A stretch of DNA of 64,000 nucleotides, taken from contig NC_053190.1 of the NCBI RefSeq assembly GCF_905163445.1, forward strand, positions 1,304,501 through 1,368,500, written 5' to 3'. The DNA is from Pararge aegeria. Taxonomy: Eukaryota; Arthropoda; Insecta; Lepidoptera; Nymphalidae. The notes below the pieces were generated by a model. It ran no database searches. It was given only the letters and a program-made list of their open reading frames with translations, and was not told the origin of the DNA. Shown in pieces: positions 34,101 to 49,100 of this stretch (its first letter is position 1; each line of letters begins with the position of its first letter). Made by a program: the position numbers and the translations under genes.

Positions 34101-37100
34101 CTACGATTACTTTGGGGCTAGGTGGCGATGTGTCTATTGTCGTAGTATATTTATTTATTGTGTTACAAACTTGGGGAATAGGATGGAATGGTTCTAATAA
34201 AGGACAGATTACTCGTCTTGCAATGGCAGGCGTCCCCTCAAATACCAATATACCAACTGTGCATCCAAATAATATCCTTAAGTAAGGCTAAATCTTGTAT
34301 GCGTATTATATAAAATAATCTTCGACATAAAAAACGTGGCTGTGATACATAAACCTTAGCATCCTCCTGTAGATCGAGGCACACAGTTTTTAGATAGTCT
34401 AAAGATCAATATTTTTTGTAGTGCATACGTAGGTAGTACGTATTCGTGGATGATTGCACAGAATAAACATCTTGTTAGCGTTTTTTCTTGTGGCTTGCTT
34501 TACAAATACCATTATTTTATTTCAGGCTGAAATTTTATTATTACTAAAATAAAATATAGCCTATGTTACTAACGTGTAAAATAGCTTTCTAATGGAGTAA
34601 AATTTGGTTAAATTTGTTGAAAAAGAATAACAATAGAAATAAGAATATCTTTTTTTGCACGTTAAAATACACGTTTTAAAACTGTTACATATATAAAAAA
34701 AACGTAATAACAGTTAATATCGAATTTATTATTTTTAATTAGACATATATGCTTAGTTTACTTTAATGACTAATGTGATATTATTATACTATTATTATTG
34801 TTATTATTTTTCGTAAATTTTTATAATAATCTTTTTGCTAATATTAAGACAGTTCATAATTCAGTGCTAACATTTATTTAATTTGATTTATTTAAAAAAT
34901 ATATAATATGAAAGTAAATTATGAATCTTTTAATCTCATTACTGTAACATTTTTGATATTGTGAAATGTTCATACACCAACTGGTAGAATGTACACGATT
35001 CGATTTAATATTATAATAACTCTATCTACCTACATTCTTGTGAATAAATTATTATTATTATTATAAAAAAGTTTTAGATTTCAATGTTTTGCAAAATGTA
35101 AGCATCATGCAAATAATGCAACTAATGTCATTTTTTTTTGCCAAAAAAACCGTATAAAAGTTCTTATTTTAACATTTTTTTTAGGTCAGAGCCAGATACA
35201 GTACGAGTTAATCGATTACAAACAGCCAAACGAATCTTTGCTCTTATACTAGGTATCGATAGATAACCTTCCTTAGTAGCAAAAAAATGATTACGCGTAT
35301 TAAAGTTTTCCTTTATGAAGCTATAGTAGCACAGAATCTTATTAAAATTAAGTACCTACCTATAATAATTAGGAACACATTATGCGTTCGCATGTATTAC
35401 GTACGCCTAGAGTTACATAAGCATCTTCCAAGTTCAAGGACAAGTAGCAGAACGTGACGCTTGGACTGTTTCCATACTTCGAGCGTCCTAAGGGCGATCT
35501 ACAAACATCATATTTCTGTAATGTTACATTTCTTTTAAGTGTAAGTTTCAAATTCAAAAAAAACAATAAAATTATTTTATATGTAATATTTTCAGTTTCC
35601 ATGGCTACACAATCCTACTAATATTATAAATGTGAAATTACTGATGTTTGTTACTCATTCGCGCAAAAACGGCTGAACGGAATTGGATGAAATTTGGCAT
35701 GCATGTAGCCTTTGAAATGGAAAAGAACACAGGCTACCTTTTATCCCGCGAAATAAAAGAGTTCCCGTGGGTATAAAAAACCTTAATCCACGCGAACGAA
35801 GTCGCAGGTATCAGCTAATATAATATAAATTATTTTTAAAGCTTGGTAATTTTATTTTATAAGAATACTCCTGACGTCCCTCGTAGGCTTCTTTTCAGAC
35901 GTTTTACATCGGATGTGTGTGAATTATTGCAAATAGGATTTCCTCTTTTTTATCGTATTAATTGTCAGACCATGCAAATTGCCCGCCTGATGGTAAGACG
36001 AAAGCAATTGCAAAAAACAATCTGTATATTATAACAGAGCAACACTTCACATGACATGTTAGGAGCTTGTCCTGTAAAGTGCCGTCCTGTGTCCCACTTT
36101 ATAGTAACTTTTGGTTTTGGTAGACCCCTGAATACTTGCCTATTGATATTTCGCAAATTCATCCATATTTTATTTGTTTTTTAAAGCCGGTATAATACTT
36201 CTTACTTGGAATTCATATTTAAAACTATTCATTCATGGATAGCCGAAATGAAAGTATCACCTGCTTAAATCGTTGACCCGTATTTAATTTTCCTATTGAA
36301 CGTGGGTAGTTTCCACCTAAACCTAGCACTAGGTGAGACAAGGCTAACTTTTAGTAAAATAAAAAAATACCCAACTCTACTTTCGCTTACATCTGACTCC
36401 TGGGTTTCGACCACTGAGTATCATAAATTTTTGATGTCAAGCTTGGCACCTAGATTATATCAATTTGCTCGTATATGGCTTAACGCTTTTTTCTTACGTG
36501 GCGATTTTTACCAAACCGGGAATTTGGCCATGCATAGGTTTCGTATGGAGTATTCCTAATTTAATAAGACATATTATTAAAAGGCAGGAGACAACTGTAG
36601 ACAATATGATATTATAAATAAGGTGCGATTATATTTTTACCTACGACGAAGCGTTTGGACTTTGGCGTTAGGGCAAAAACACAAAATGATGAGATGCATT
36701 TCTAAGGGGTGCTGCAAACATTTATTTACGTCACGTCGTGGGTTTTGAATTTAATTACCAGTTGGGTTTCTTTTGACACCAGAAGTTACTTGAAGCTATC
36801 ACACCTACCTTTATATTTAACCTATCCATGTCGTTGTTTATCATATTTGACATTTAACAACGGCGATCTATTGCTACTTGTGCATTTTTAAGGTACTTCA
36901 AATTGTATTTAAGTAAATAATCACTATTGCCGCGCATTAAGACGTTGCGGCTCGTCAGCGTTGTTCGTAAATACTCTTTATCAAAAGAGTTAAATATTAT
37001 ATATATATAAATAATAAATAAATAAATATACTAGGACAATACACAAATCGCCATCTTGTCCCAAAGTAAGCGTAGCTTGTGTTATGGGTACTAAGATAAC

Positions 37101-40100
37101 TGATGAATATTTTTTTATGGATAATATACTTAATACTTAAAATATATAGATAAACACCCAGACACTAAAAACATTCATGTTCATCACACAAACATTTTCC
37201 AGTTGTGGGATTCGATTCCACGGCCTTGGACTCAGAAAAGAAAACTGCCCACTGCGCCAATCGGCCAAATGAACGAATACAACAGATGTACCTGTTGTAA
37301 AATCACTCATAGGTACAATCTTATAATATTATGTTCAGAAAAAACTTCAGATCAGCTTTTGACTTAAACATACATCAAGTATGTTTAAGTCAAAGTCAAA
37401 AGTCAAATTTACATCTTATTTATCTAAAAACTTTACTGTTTTTTTTAATCTATCTCGACTATCGAGCGTCAACCCGTTTTAGGAGCATTTTCAATATTCT
37501 GTATCTGCTGTAACAACCCCTATTCAGCAAGCATAATATATTGTAATTTAATAACCGTATTCACAATGCCCGTGAACCCGCATTAGTGCAGGTCTAAGTA
37601 CTGGTTTAAAGGCTACTTATGATGATTCGCAGACGGGGTGTATCATATTTTTACTAACTGTTGCCCGCGTTTATTACGGTTTTTTACAAATCCCGTGGGA
37701 CCCGTTTGCTTTCCTGGAATAAAAATGAGCTTAGGTTGCTCTCCATCCTTTAACTAACTCTATGCTATAATTCAAATTGATTGGTTGCTTGTTTAGGGCG
37801 TGAAGGAAGGACAAACAAACAAAACAACCCAATTTCGCATTTATACTATTACACTCTGTCTGTATGTCTGGTAAAATTAGATTACAGTTAATTAAGCTCA
37901 ATTTTCATATTGTCATATACTTATGCAAAGTAACGCCTACTTCCAAGATGCAATTGAGTTTTGTTCTGCTAGCAAGTAGCACGGGTCCTAACTAACAACG
38001 TTGTCCATCACAGCGTATTTGGGTTGGACACAACATCTTGGCGTCGAGCCAAAGTGGAATAGGTAAATAAGTAACGTTAACCTATTTTAGGCTAGCTTCA
38101 CACCACGCTTCAAATGCTGCTCCCCTAGTATGTAAAGTGCTATTTATGAAATTTTTTTTGCGTATAAAATACGTCTTGAAGTGCCGAGCTTTTTGTGAGC
38201 TCGTCCGGGGGAGAACCTACTACCGCCGTGCTTCCTTCTGCCGTCAAACAGCATTGCTGTGTTCCGGGCTGAAGGGCGTGGTTACCGGTGTTATTACAGG
38301 CACATTAGGCTTAACATGTACGCCTGAGCACAGTAAATATATTATAGCAGTGGGGAAACTACGATAAGATAGACACATAGATACACGCATCGACGAGGCC
38401 TCGGACTAAAATCCTGCGATAATAGCTTTGGGGTCTCATCGGTGCGTGCATCGGTTTAGGTGTGTCTTTTCTAGCTTTCTACTGCTTTAATATATTTACT
38501 TTGGCCTAAGGTTGACAGACACAGGGTGGATGTGGGATGTGTGCTTTGCAAAATCGTGGCTTGATATTAAGTTAAATAGCCTGTTACCTACCTCATGAAT
38601 TAGTTTATTTATTTATTTATACAGTTACAATTCTATTTAATTATAGGAAATAGTTAAAAAAAATGAATGTCAAAATATTGTATTCATTTGAAATGGAACC
38701 ATGTATGAGCGCTGTAACTAGATGCGGACTTTTTATTATTATCATTATCAATAATAAAAATATTCATTGAGAAGGTCATTAACATACAATAAGCTTTCTC
38801 CAGCTATTATTTTTTTAAGAATTTTGCAAAAAAAAAATTATATTTTGTTTTTCTTAGACATGATCCGAGATTTCGTTTTAAATTTTTGCGCTGTTTTGCG
38901 GGTTTTGCCGGTGCTGTGGATCTTTAGTTTCAATGGCGACTATGGATGGACTAAGTTGTGTTGTATAGTGCAATGTATAGTGTTTGCAAAACAAGAGATG
39001 TCTATGGATAGATTTTATTTCTTCACAAGATTTAACACTTCTATATAGCTCCCGCAAGATAGAAAAATGATTGTAAATGTTGATGTTGGAAAAGAGCAAC
39101 TACTGAGTTTCTTGCCGGCTCTTCTCGGTAGAATCTGCTGTCCAAACCGGTGGTAGAGTCACTACAAACATATAGACTTGACGTTTCAAAAGTGCTTATA
39201 AAGTAGGCCTACTTGAAATAAATGAATTTGTATTTGAATTTTATAAGAGTGTTTCTTTATATTTTAGAATACGGAACTGTCGAGCTCGCCCGAGTTAAGC
39301 TACTATTGGATAAATACTATCTGAACGGAGCCTTAGGCTCCAGTTATTTGTTACACGATGTGTAACAAATAACTGGAGCCATTTAACTTCTTCCTTGAGT
39401 TTAATTAAAATACCAGAGCTGTTTTAGTCGAGCTATATATTTCAGACTAAACTCTTATTCGAGTTTAGCTCTGTACTATTCAATGTGGCATACTAACGGT
39501 TTCCTGCGATATGGTAAGCATTTATTACAGGTTTATTTTAAATAGATCGAACAGTTTGTTTTTCCGGAATACATAAGCATTGTAGGTCCTGCACAAGAGG
39601 GTGGTAGAAGCTTTAATAAAGTTGCTCCATTGCTACACTTCAACTACAGAATTTTATTATTATCGACAGATTACCGGTTCAGTACAGTGTACGGCTACGT
39701 GCAGATTGAAAGACTTCAAATGCCTTTGAGAAAATTATAGAGGCCGCTAACGCATTCACTGATATTTAATTGAAATGCACATAACTCTGAAAAGTTACAG
39801 GTTCGTGCTGGGGATTGAACCCGTTCCCATTGTAATTAAGACCTACGCCCTTAACCACGAGACTCTTTTAGTAAGTATAAACTTACAGTGCAATATGCTA
39901 GATTACATAAAATTCATAATTCGTTTAAAGGAATTTTCATACAATTCTACAATAAACTACCAATTGTCATCTTGGAGATGTCTCTTAAAAAGTACAAAGT
40001 TAGTATTAAACGTAAGCTTACAGAAAAGTCCTATTATAGTATAAAGGACTTCGTAATCGATAAAAAAGCTTGGGTGTAAATTATTGCTCTAACCAGGTTG

Positions 40101-43100
40101 CTCTTCTAATAATTTAAAATGACATTGTGAGATGGTGATAACAAAAGAAAAACACCCGGCTATGTTTGTAATGGGCTTCTTCTTAGACCAGGACGCGTTT
40201 GGAACCCTCGTAGCTTCAGTTTTAAGTTTACGAATGTTGTTTTCGCCATCATCTCACTACCGTGTAATTCTTATGTACGCATCAAAAGTGCCACCTATGG
40301 GCAACTTGAATAAAGTAATTTTTGACTTTGACTTTGACTTTGACTTAGAAGTAGTAGAGCTTTTTGTAATAGAGCTTGTCAGGGGAAGTATTATTGTAAC
40401 TATTTTATTGTAGTGATTATATTTTATTTCGCTTACGCTCGTCCTAAAAGATTCAGTAGTTGTAGGAAATGGAAAAAAATATATAAGCAGTAGGCACCGT
40501 ACATAAGTTGGTTGGACCGTCGGCATCTCTTATTGGTCCAGTGGTGAGCACTTCATAGATGCACAAATGCACTGCGTACCCTTAACATTTCATACAACTT
40601 GTATACAAGGAGAATTTTTCAATTTTACGCGATCTTCCTGCTTGTTGTTTATTTCTGTCGCTAAGCAGCATTGTTGCAATGCTGTTTTCCGGTTTGAAAG
40701 GCTTGGTTGCCGCTGTAATTACAGGCAAATGAAACCTATTTTAGCTAACATGAGCGGCATGTTGCAGGACATGCGCCTTTCATGCCCTGGTAAGTGTTGC
40801 TCTGTTTATAGGCGATGGATATGCACTTACCATCAGGTGGGCCGTGGGCCATCTGTTTCTTCAGTCAATTATTACTATAAAAAAAACATTACTTCTTACT
40901 AAAGCATAACATAATTTTTTAATTGTAAACTTGTTAAAGTCGCTTCAAACACGCATTCTTATTTTGTATATTATAGGTTGTAATTTTTTATTATCATCTA
41001 AATTTCTTTATAACATGTCTGTCCTTTTGTATATCATTGTATCTCTTGTTTTGTTTCTTTACCTACCTTCATTTTAATGTATTTTGTTACAGGTCAGTCT
41101 TCTGATACAGGGGAAGTAATACTACTCTTAAAAGAAGGCTTCAGCGATATATTGATACCACTTTGTTTCTTACCGAAATAAACTATTTTTATTTTTATTT
41201 TTTATTTATAAACATACTTGCAGTTTAATAATGCTGAAAACATAAACCTTCTTAAAATTGAGTCATTTTTGAAATTATTTAGTTTGGTATTCCAATTAGA
41301 CTCTATTCCAATAAAAATATTTCCAGTATCATTGATTGTATTCAATTCGAATATAAATCACTCTGGAATATCAATTATGTGATATAGATAGAGGTATAAA
41401 GTTGAATCGGCGCATGGAGAGATACGTCTGAAGTATATCAAATTAAATATTAACCTAGTTCCACAATTTCACTCTATTGGCTTGAATCCAAGGTATAATC
41501 CGAGTACAGTGGTCTATACTTCCCAAGCAAATGAAGAAACCTGGGTTTTTATGGAATATCTTTCTAGGATAACACAAATGTATTAATAAGGCAAAACGCT
41601 GTAAAAATACCTTCGAAACTCGTAATAAAAAAACATCTATATTTTAAGTGACATGTCGTTTGATTCAAGAGTGTTATTCGGTGTTAAACTGAATAAAGTA
41701 AAATGCTGATCTCAACCTATTATGAAAGTTTTGTGTGATTTTGTCTTTTTTTTTTTGTCTTTTTGTACGTATGCGGCACTAGTCAAGACCCTTGGAATTT
41801 GTAACTTTACAAAAGACCTGTCCAGCAGTGGGCGTGCATCGGTTGATATCATGATGATGGTATTTCAATAAGTGTTACATAATTAAGTTTTAAATTATTC
41901 AGGGCAAGACGGTATATGTACGGTAAGCTAGTAAATTAGAACACTTTAAAAGAGCACTACAGCGCATGTCTTCTTTCAAAATGAGAAAGGACGGTAACAA
42001 TTATTCATTATAATTATAATTATATAGTAAAGTAAACATCTCCTGAGGATGCTCCGGTTTCGGAGCAAAACGTGCGTAGCATAATGTACCCTACATTGTA
42101 GAGTATACGGATTGAAGAAATTATAAATTACACCATACAGATTCTCCTGCTGTTGGCAGAGTATAGCAAATTAAGCTTAATTTTCATAATATATTACGGA
42201 TTTCCGCAAAGTAACGCCTGCTTCTATCCAATAGAAATGTTTAGGCAGTAATCTGCCAGTGTCTAGCGACGATTTCCCTCATTACTCGGATTTGATATAA
42301 GCTTTTATTAAAGTAACCATACAAGCATAATGATGGGCAAATATGTTGAAATTACATACAGATAATTTATGCTATATATAAAAGTAAATAAAAATGGAAG
42401 TTACATTATATTACAAGTATATTTGTATATATTATATATTAAAATTTTGCTACTTTTATCACTTTTATTACTGTAATGGGAATAACCTATGCTTCACTTT
42501 TTCTATATTTTTTTTGTTTATATCTATTTAATAAAAAGCTGTACACCCTTTTTGTCTGGAGTTACACACAGATACACTATATTGTTATAAGATTTACTAT
42601 TGTAGCACTTAACATGAATAAATGTATTCTCTTTCTTTCTATATATATTTATTTAAGTAATTAAATATTTTTCTACGGTATTAGTTTCTATAGGTATATA
42701 TTTATATGCACAACCTATATTATATATTTGTTCGTATTTACCATTTGTTGCCTGGAAGAAATCGCTATGAAGCGATAAGGCCGCCAAGTCGGCTGTTTTT
42801 AATACTTTTCTTTTTATGTTACCTTCATGGGGTGCAATATAAGTGTATTCATTCATTCAAAAGGTAGGTATTAAAGATGTAGATATAAATTCTAGCTATA
42901 GGTATGGTCGTGGAAAAGCTTTTATATAATAACTCATTGTAAGTTATAACCCTATAAACAAAAGTATTATATAAGACGTCAATAAAAGCTGATGAATTAA
43001 CAATCGGCTCTCCAAACACAGACAGAGAGACATAAATTGGTGATATTGGCGCATCCTATGCGATATCTTTTTGGGGCTATAGGCTACACATGTCCCGAAA

Positions 43101-46100
43101 TATAATGTGTCCACTGATACTGATAACTGTCTGACTAAAAAACAACGTAGTTTTAGAAAGATTTTTACTTTTTAATATCCGAGTTCATAATATAACCATG
43201 TAAAGGTAAGGTAGCCTTTCTTAAAAATAAAAATTACTGAATATCAATGTTGAACCTTATAATCATATTTCTGAAGAATTTCGGAGAAGGGGTTTTAGAG
43301 CATTGTACCACCATGCCGCTCCAATGAGCTTTAACGATTTTCAGTAATAATAACCTGCTCGGGAAATTAATTTTCAAACTAGAATTCCTCGCGACTGAAG
43401 TTACGATCATCAGCTAGATTAAAATATATTGTTCCATAGAGATTTCTAGAAGTGAATTCCAATGCAAGTAGGGTATGACCTAGGCATAATAACGTTGACT
43501 GGGAGTATCTGGAACATACCTGCCAGCGGAAAAGTTAAATAGCTTTTTTCAACTCCGCCCCAATGGATAGTAGAGCAGTAGGTCACTAGCAAACAAGACT
43601 AGGTACAATAGAATCGGTAGAATGATAAAGATGCTCCAACAAGCCCGCCCGACAACTCGCATTGGAGCAGCGTGGTGGGTGGATGATCGAAAACAGTTTC
43701 TCCTATAAAATTAAGGATTTATGATAGGCTGGATGTTAAAGATGCTTAGCTTATCATCCCATTACCAGCCCACGAAGCGTAAGCGTTAAGCGTTCAGGAC
43801 CACCACGCTTGCCAAGTGCGGATTACTAGACTCCAACACCTTAGAGACAATGGCGTGCACTCCATACATGCACAAATGCACTGCATACCCAAATTATTGT
43901 ATATAGCTCGTATTGCAAGGGAATTTTCCATTTTATGCCATGTATCTGCTTTATGCATGCTTCGAAAACATTATAGAACTCTCAGTCATGCAGGTTTCCT
44001 CATAATGTTTTCCTTCGCTATAAAAGCAAGTGGTATTTAATTCATCATCATCATCAGCCTTCGGAAGAAGCGTACCTGAGCCTTCCCTATCCATCCTCTC
44101 CCCTCTATGTCGTCGGTTCATCATGCTGTTCGTGGTCTCCACTCTAGAACTTTCCTGATCCAAGGGCCATCGCAGCTACTACAAGGATCATATCATTGCC
44201 GTATCAACTTGCTGATAGTTTAGGCTATGTCAGTGACTTTGGTTCTCCTGCGATCTGCGTTTCTTTTCCTATCTTCAGTGGCGTGCACTTCATACATGCA
44301 CAAAAGCACTGGCTACCCTAAAATTTATATATAACTACCAGTTAAACTACCAGTTATATATAAATTTTAGGGTAGTGAGAGGAGGATTTTTGCAGCTTTA
44401 TGCAATTTCCCTGCTGGATACCCTGATAAGATACCCAGTGCACGCCACTGTCTATCTTTCAGATATTTGACTGCACAAAGTAAAAATACACATAACTGTG
44501 AAAAATTAGAGGTTAACCAAGGAAGGATCTAAGTCAGATAGAGAGGCCGAAACCGTAAGCGTTGAGCTATCAACGCTAATGCTTATCTCATCACATCATT
44601 TGTACAGTATTGTTTGTACAGTGTAGTTAATGTCGCACAGAGTGAGTATAGCCATGCAGGGGTCCGAAGTCTATCGGTCGCAATCGTACGGTGAGTGCGA
44701 AGCGAGGAAACGACCCGTAATGGCCTCAGTAGTAAGGGACCTTCATAATCGGGCGGTGCGGTTTACGAGCGTTTAGAGATAAAGCGAACTGACATTAAGA
44801 GTTGGGCATTGTCGCAAATGCAGGCTGAGTTTGCGGCCATTCACTAAATCGTTAGATATATTTGTAACTGTGGTAATTACTTTAATAATCTCTCTCTCTC
44901 TACGTCGTGTTCCTCATTGCTGAGGGTCGTGACCCCTTCCACTTACAACTTTTTGGACGATTTTGTGCCATTTGACTCGGCTTTGAGCAACGTTTAAAGC
45001 CGTATGCACTTTGGTGTCGAGAGCAGTGCGGATTTGATCCGACCAACGAATCGGGCTACGTCCTCGAGGTCTCTTTCCTTCCACTTTGCCAGTGACCACT
45101 ATCTTTTCAAGATTGTCTCCATCTCTTCTGGCAATGTGACCGAAGTACTCGAGAATCCTCTTAAGACAGGTGGTTGATAGCCTTCTTGTAACTTTAATAA
45201 TATTAGGATATTTTTCTTTATCTTCAAATGTTTTAAGCATGATATTAATAACAATTATACGCTACACTACACTGTCGTAACGTTGTAAGTCATTTACTGC
45301 AAGATCAAAAGCGTCGACTTACTGTATCATTTCATTATACTATGATATGAAGATTTAGACAGACGGTCTGGATTACAACTGCACGGCGGCTAAAAGTTCA
45401 TGTAACGTTAAAAAAAGGTTATATGAAAGTTCTTCATTGGTTTTTAATTACATCCACGAATATATGTATTTTAGCTTTCAGTTCATGTTACGTTACGTTT
45501 TATTAATAAATTTTCTTTTAGCGTTACCTTCAAAATAATTATCAATGATTTTTTTTTAATTAATGTTTAAAGAACATTACACGCTGAATCGCAAAATATA
45601 ATGTATTATAGCGTCTACGAGTATCTGGTTAATGCCAGAACGCCAATAAACAACGGAATGTTTTTTTAAACTGAATCTGTGTTTAGACATCGTGAGTACA
45701 GAGAAGTTTCTCTCGATATACAAATACTACTGGTTTGACGGCCGATTGGTGCAGTGGGCAGCGACCCTGCTTTCTGAGTCCAAGGCCGTGGGTTCGATTC
45801 CCACAACTGGAAAATGTTTGTGTGAAGAACATGAATGTTGTTCAGTGTCTGGGTGTATATATGTATATTATAAATATTTATGTATATTATTCATAAAATT
45901 ATTCATCAGTAATCTTAGTACCCATAACACAAGCTACGCTTACTTTGGGACTAGGTGGCGGTGTGTGTATTGTCGTAGTATATTTATTTATTATTTTATT
46001 TATTATTATTATTTTAAAAAACTATGGAATCTTACCGTGGAGCTAAATACCGCATCTCCACGTGTTTTTATTTTGAGACGCTATGACGCCTGTTGGCATT

Positions 46101-49100
46101 TTCTTTCGATTTATTAATAGATAGATAGAAACAGATTACATCTATTCGTGTATGAACCTATGTATATTGATTTATATATGGATAGTAATTTGTACAGAGT
46201 AAATTCTTTAGATTTCTAAATAGATGGATGTGATGATTTATGCGACCAAGTTTTTTTAAAGTCAAAGTCAAAGTCAAAAATATCTTTATTCAAGTAGGCC
46301 CACAGGTGGCACTTTTGATGCGTACATAAGAACCACACGGTAGCGAGATGATGGCGATAACCACATTCGTAAACTTAAAACTAAAGCAACGAGGGTTCCA
46401 AACGCGTCCTGGTCTAAGAAGAAGCCCACAACAAACTTAGCCGGGTGTTTTTTTTTGTTATCACCATCTCACAATCTCATTTTAAAAGAGCAACCTGGTT
46501 AGATCAATAATTTACACCCAAGCTTTTTTATCGTTTACGTAGTTCTTTATACTATAATAGGACTTTTCTATAACGTTTAATACAAACTTTTTAAGAGACA
46601 TCTCCAAGATGACAATTGGTAGTTTATTGTAGAATTGTATGCAATTTCCTTTAAACGAATTATGAATTTTATGTAACCTAGTATATTGCACTGTAAGTTT
46701 ATTCTTACTTCTAATGTTTAAATTATTGCAGTCACATTTTTTCTTAAATTTAGAAATGTTTTTATGAACGTACATTAAATTTTAAAATATGTACTGACTA
46801 TACACTGTCATTATTTTAAAATCTTTAAATTTATCTCTCAATTTTATATATACTTAGTAAAAATTTCCAGTAAATGGCCCACCTGATACGTGGAATACCA
46901 TCGCCTATATATAGAGCTATACTTCACAGGACATCCAGCGATATGCTGCCCTGTGTCCATCAATTTGATTTTTTTTAATTTTTTTTTTAATTTTAGTCCA
47001 AATTTCACCTGCCGGGAATCGAACCCGGGACTTCCCACTTATCTCCTAGATGTATTTAGTTATCCTATTAATTTAATATCGCTGTTCGGGCAACTGGATG
47101 GCTGGAGTTCTTCGACTGTCCGTTTTAGCATGTAAATTGTAGAACCAACTGCCATCCGCATTGGTTTTACTTCATTTTAATATGGGATTATGGCGGAAAA
47201 ACAAGCGTCTTAAGGCTGAAAACACAATTTTAGTTCTCCTCTGGCGCTTTTGAAGTTCATGGGCGGCGGTTTGCACTTAACATCAAGTGAACCGCTTGCT
47301 CGTATGCTCGCTATTTATTTATTTATAAAAAAATCGCTAATGGATCAGGAATGTTTAAGATTAGTCATACACCACCATGAAAATAAGCACAATGATATTT
47401 TTCCCTGACAAGCAATTACAAACTGTACATTTAACCATTAAAGTTTAAAATTGCCTGCACTGGAACTAGTACTACTCAACATAATATCGGCACCACCATA
47501 CGCAATGAAATTGTTTTACGCGTATGCAAAAATAAACTTTGCTGTCATGTAATACGTATTAAAATAGTATGTAGAGCTGGTAGAAGCCCTTTGTTATTAG
47601 CGTCAAGGGCGCCTTCTATTTTAATATGTGTAGAGTAAGGAAAGGTATGAAGCATTAGAATTTTTAATGGTTGATAACACGAGCATAGTGTAATGCTGTG
47701 GTGGCAGATCAGTGTACAGTAGTAACCACCCCTTCTCTTCCCGCGGGTCTCGTACGAGGCGACTAAGTCCGTCTGCTGGGCGTGCTGCTTATGGAAAATA
47801 TACATTTCACGAACTCTTAAGCCTTAATGTCTAGCGACATTAGGCGCCTTCTTAAGTTACGACACCGATTCGGCGTTTCGAAAAGTTTAGGCGACTGTAA
47901 ACTGACACTTGACGGATGAAAAATATTTTGTTTTTTTTGAAACCATAAATCCATACAATTTTATTCATAAATTTTCACAAATCCTGCGGCAAACGTTTCG
48001 TTTCCTTAGATAAAAAGTATTTTTTATTTTTTTATTTATTTATTATTTACGTACCATAAATTGTGATTGTGAACATGATACACGAACAAGATACATGAAG
48101 TGTACAAAGGAAAGCTTATCTCTATAAGAGATCTCTTCCAGCTACCCCAGGATGTGAGTAAGTAGCCTATGTTACTCTCCTTTCAAATTCAAAATTCAAA
48201 TTCAAATCGTTTATTTGCAGATTGGTTTTACATTGTTGGTAGATAAAAATATAGGTACAAAAAATCCGCCTTAGATAGTAAGCAAAAAAATATATATGTA
48301 CACTAATTTTAACTTACTCTATGTCAAAAATAAAATCTATTAATAATTTGCTTCGTTAGACGGTGAAGTAGCGACAAACCAAAACATTTTCGCTTTTATA
48401 CTATGGATTGACACTTGACTTTATAAAAATAAAGAAAGTAAGTACCCTGGTAAAGTATAAAGTATGTGTTTATAGCAATTTTCTCCTTGATCGTGGAAAA
48501 TAGATACCTAAGTCGCGACCCAAAAGTCAAAATCACTATTTATGATGTATTTATTCTGAATTTCAGATTCGTATGACGTCCGGATAACCTCCGTTATGCC
48601 GGTATCCGTCGCTAACGGACACCAATATTTGCAATTTCAAATAACATATTGTTCTTACGCAATTTATTTGTAGGTATATATGGTTTAAACAACTACATAT
48701 TATAAAGAAACACGAATACTTATTATGTAAAAGAATATTTTATTTGGTCGGCTTTGCTTTTTACAATAAAAAGGGTTTCGACCGTAGTCCACCAGGCTGA
48801 CCCAGTGTGGATTGGTGGACTCCAACGCCTTTGTGTCACGATGTTTTCCTTCACCGTTGTCACAAGTGATATTATAATAGCCTAAAAGCAAAACCTATCA
48901 AATGACATATTTGGCCTATTTGATTTACAGCAAGCCACAGTTAACATCTTATAGAGATTATAATTTATCATTAGATTATAATTTATCAAGTAAGCCTAAA
49001 AAACACACTTTAGTAATTTCAGACAAGCTAGGTAAAGGTTTTGGTCCTATTATGAACTGTTACCTAGATCACTCAGTGACTAATAGATGTTCACCGGGGG

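Larger units (their letters stand above)
40900..43744. other. Intron sequence with scattered repeat pieces
   Basis: Contains an RTE 3' tail (41815-41860), a family C repeat and a GCGATAAGGCCGCC-type LINE end, listed separately. The rest is AT-rich and unrecognised. Confidence 0.5.

Noticed and set aside
45692..46117. A 141-codon plus-strand open frame
   Set aside because: It is translated SINE-A sequence; the same peptide pieces appear at other SINE-A copies in the window.
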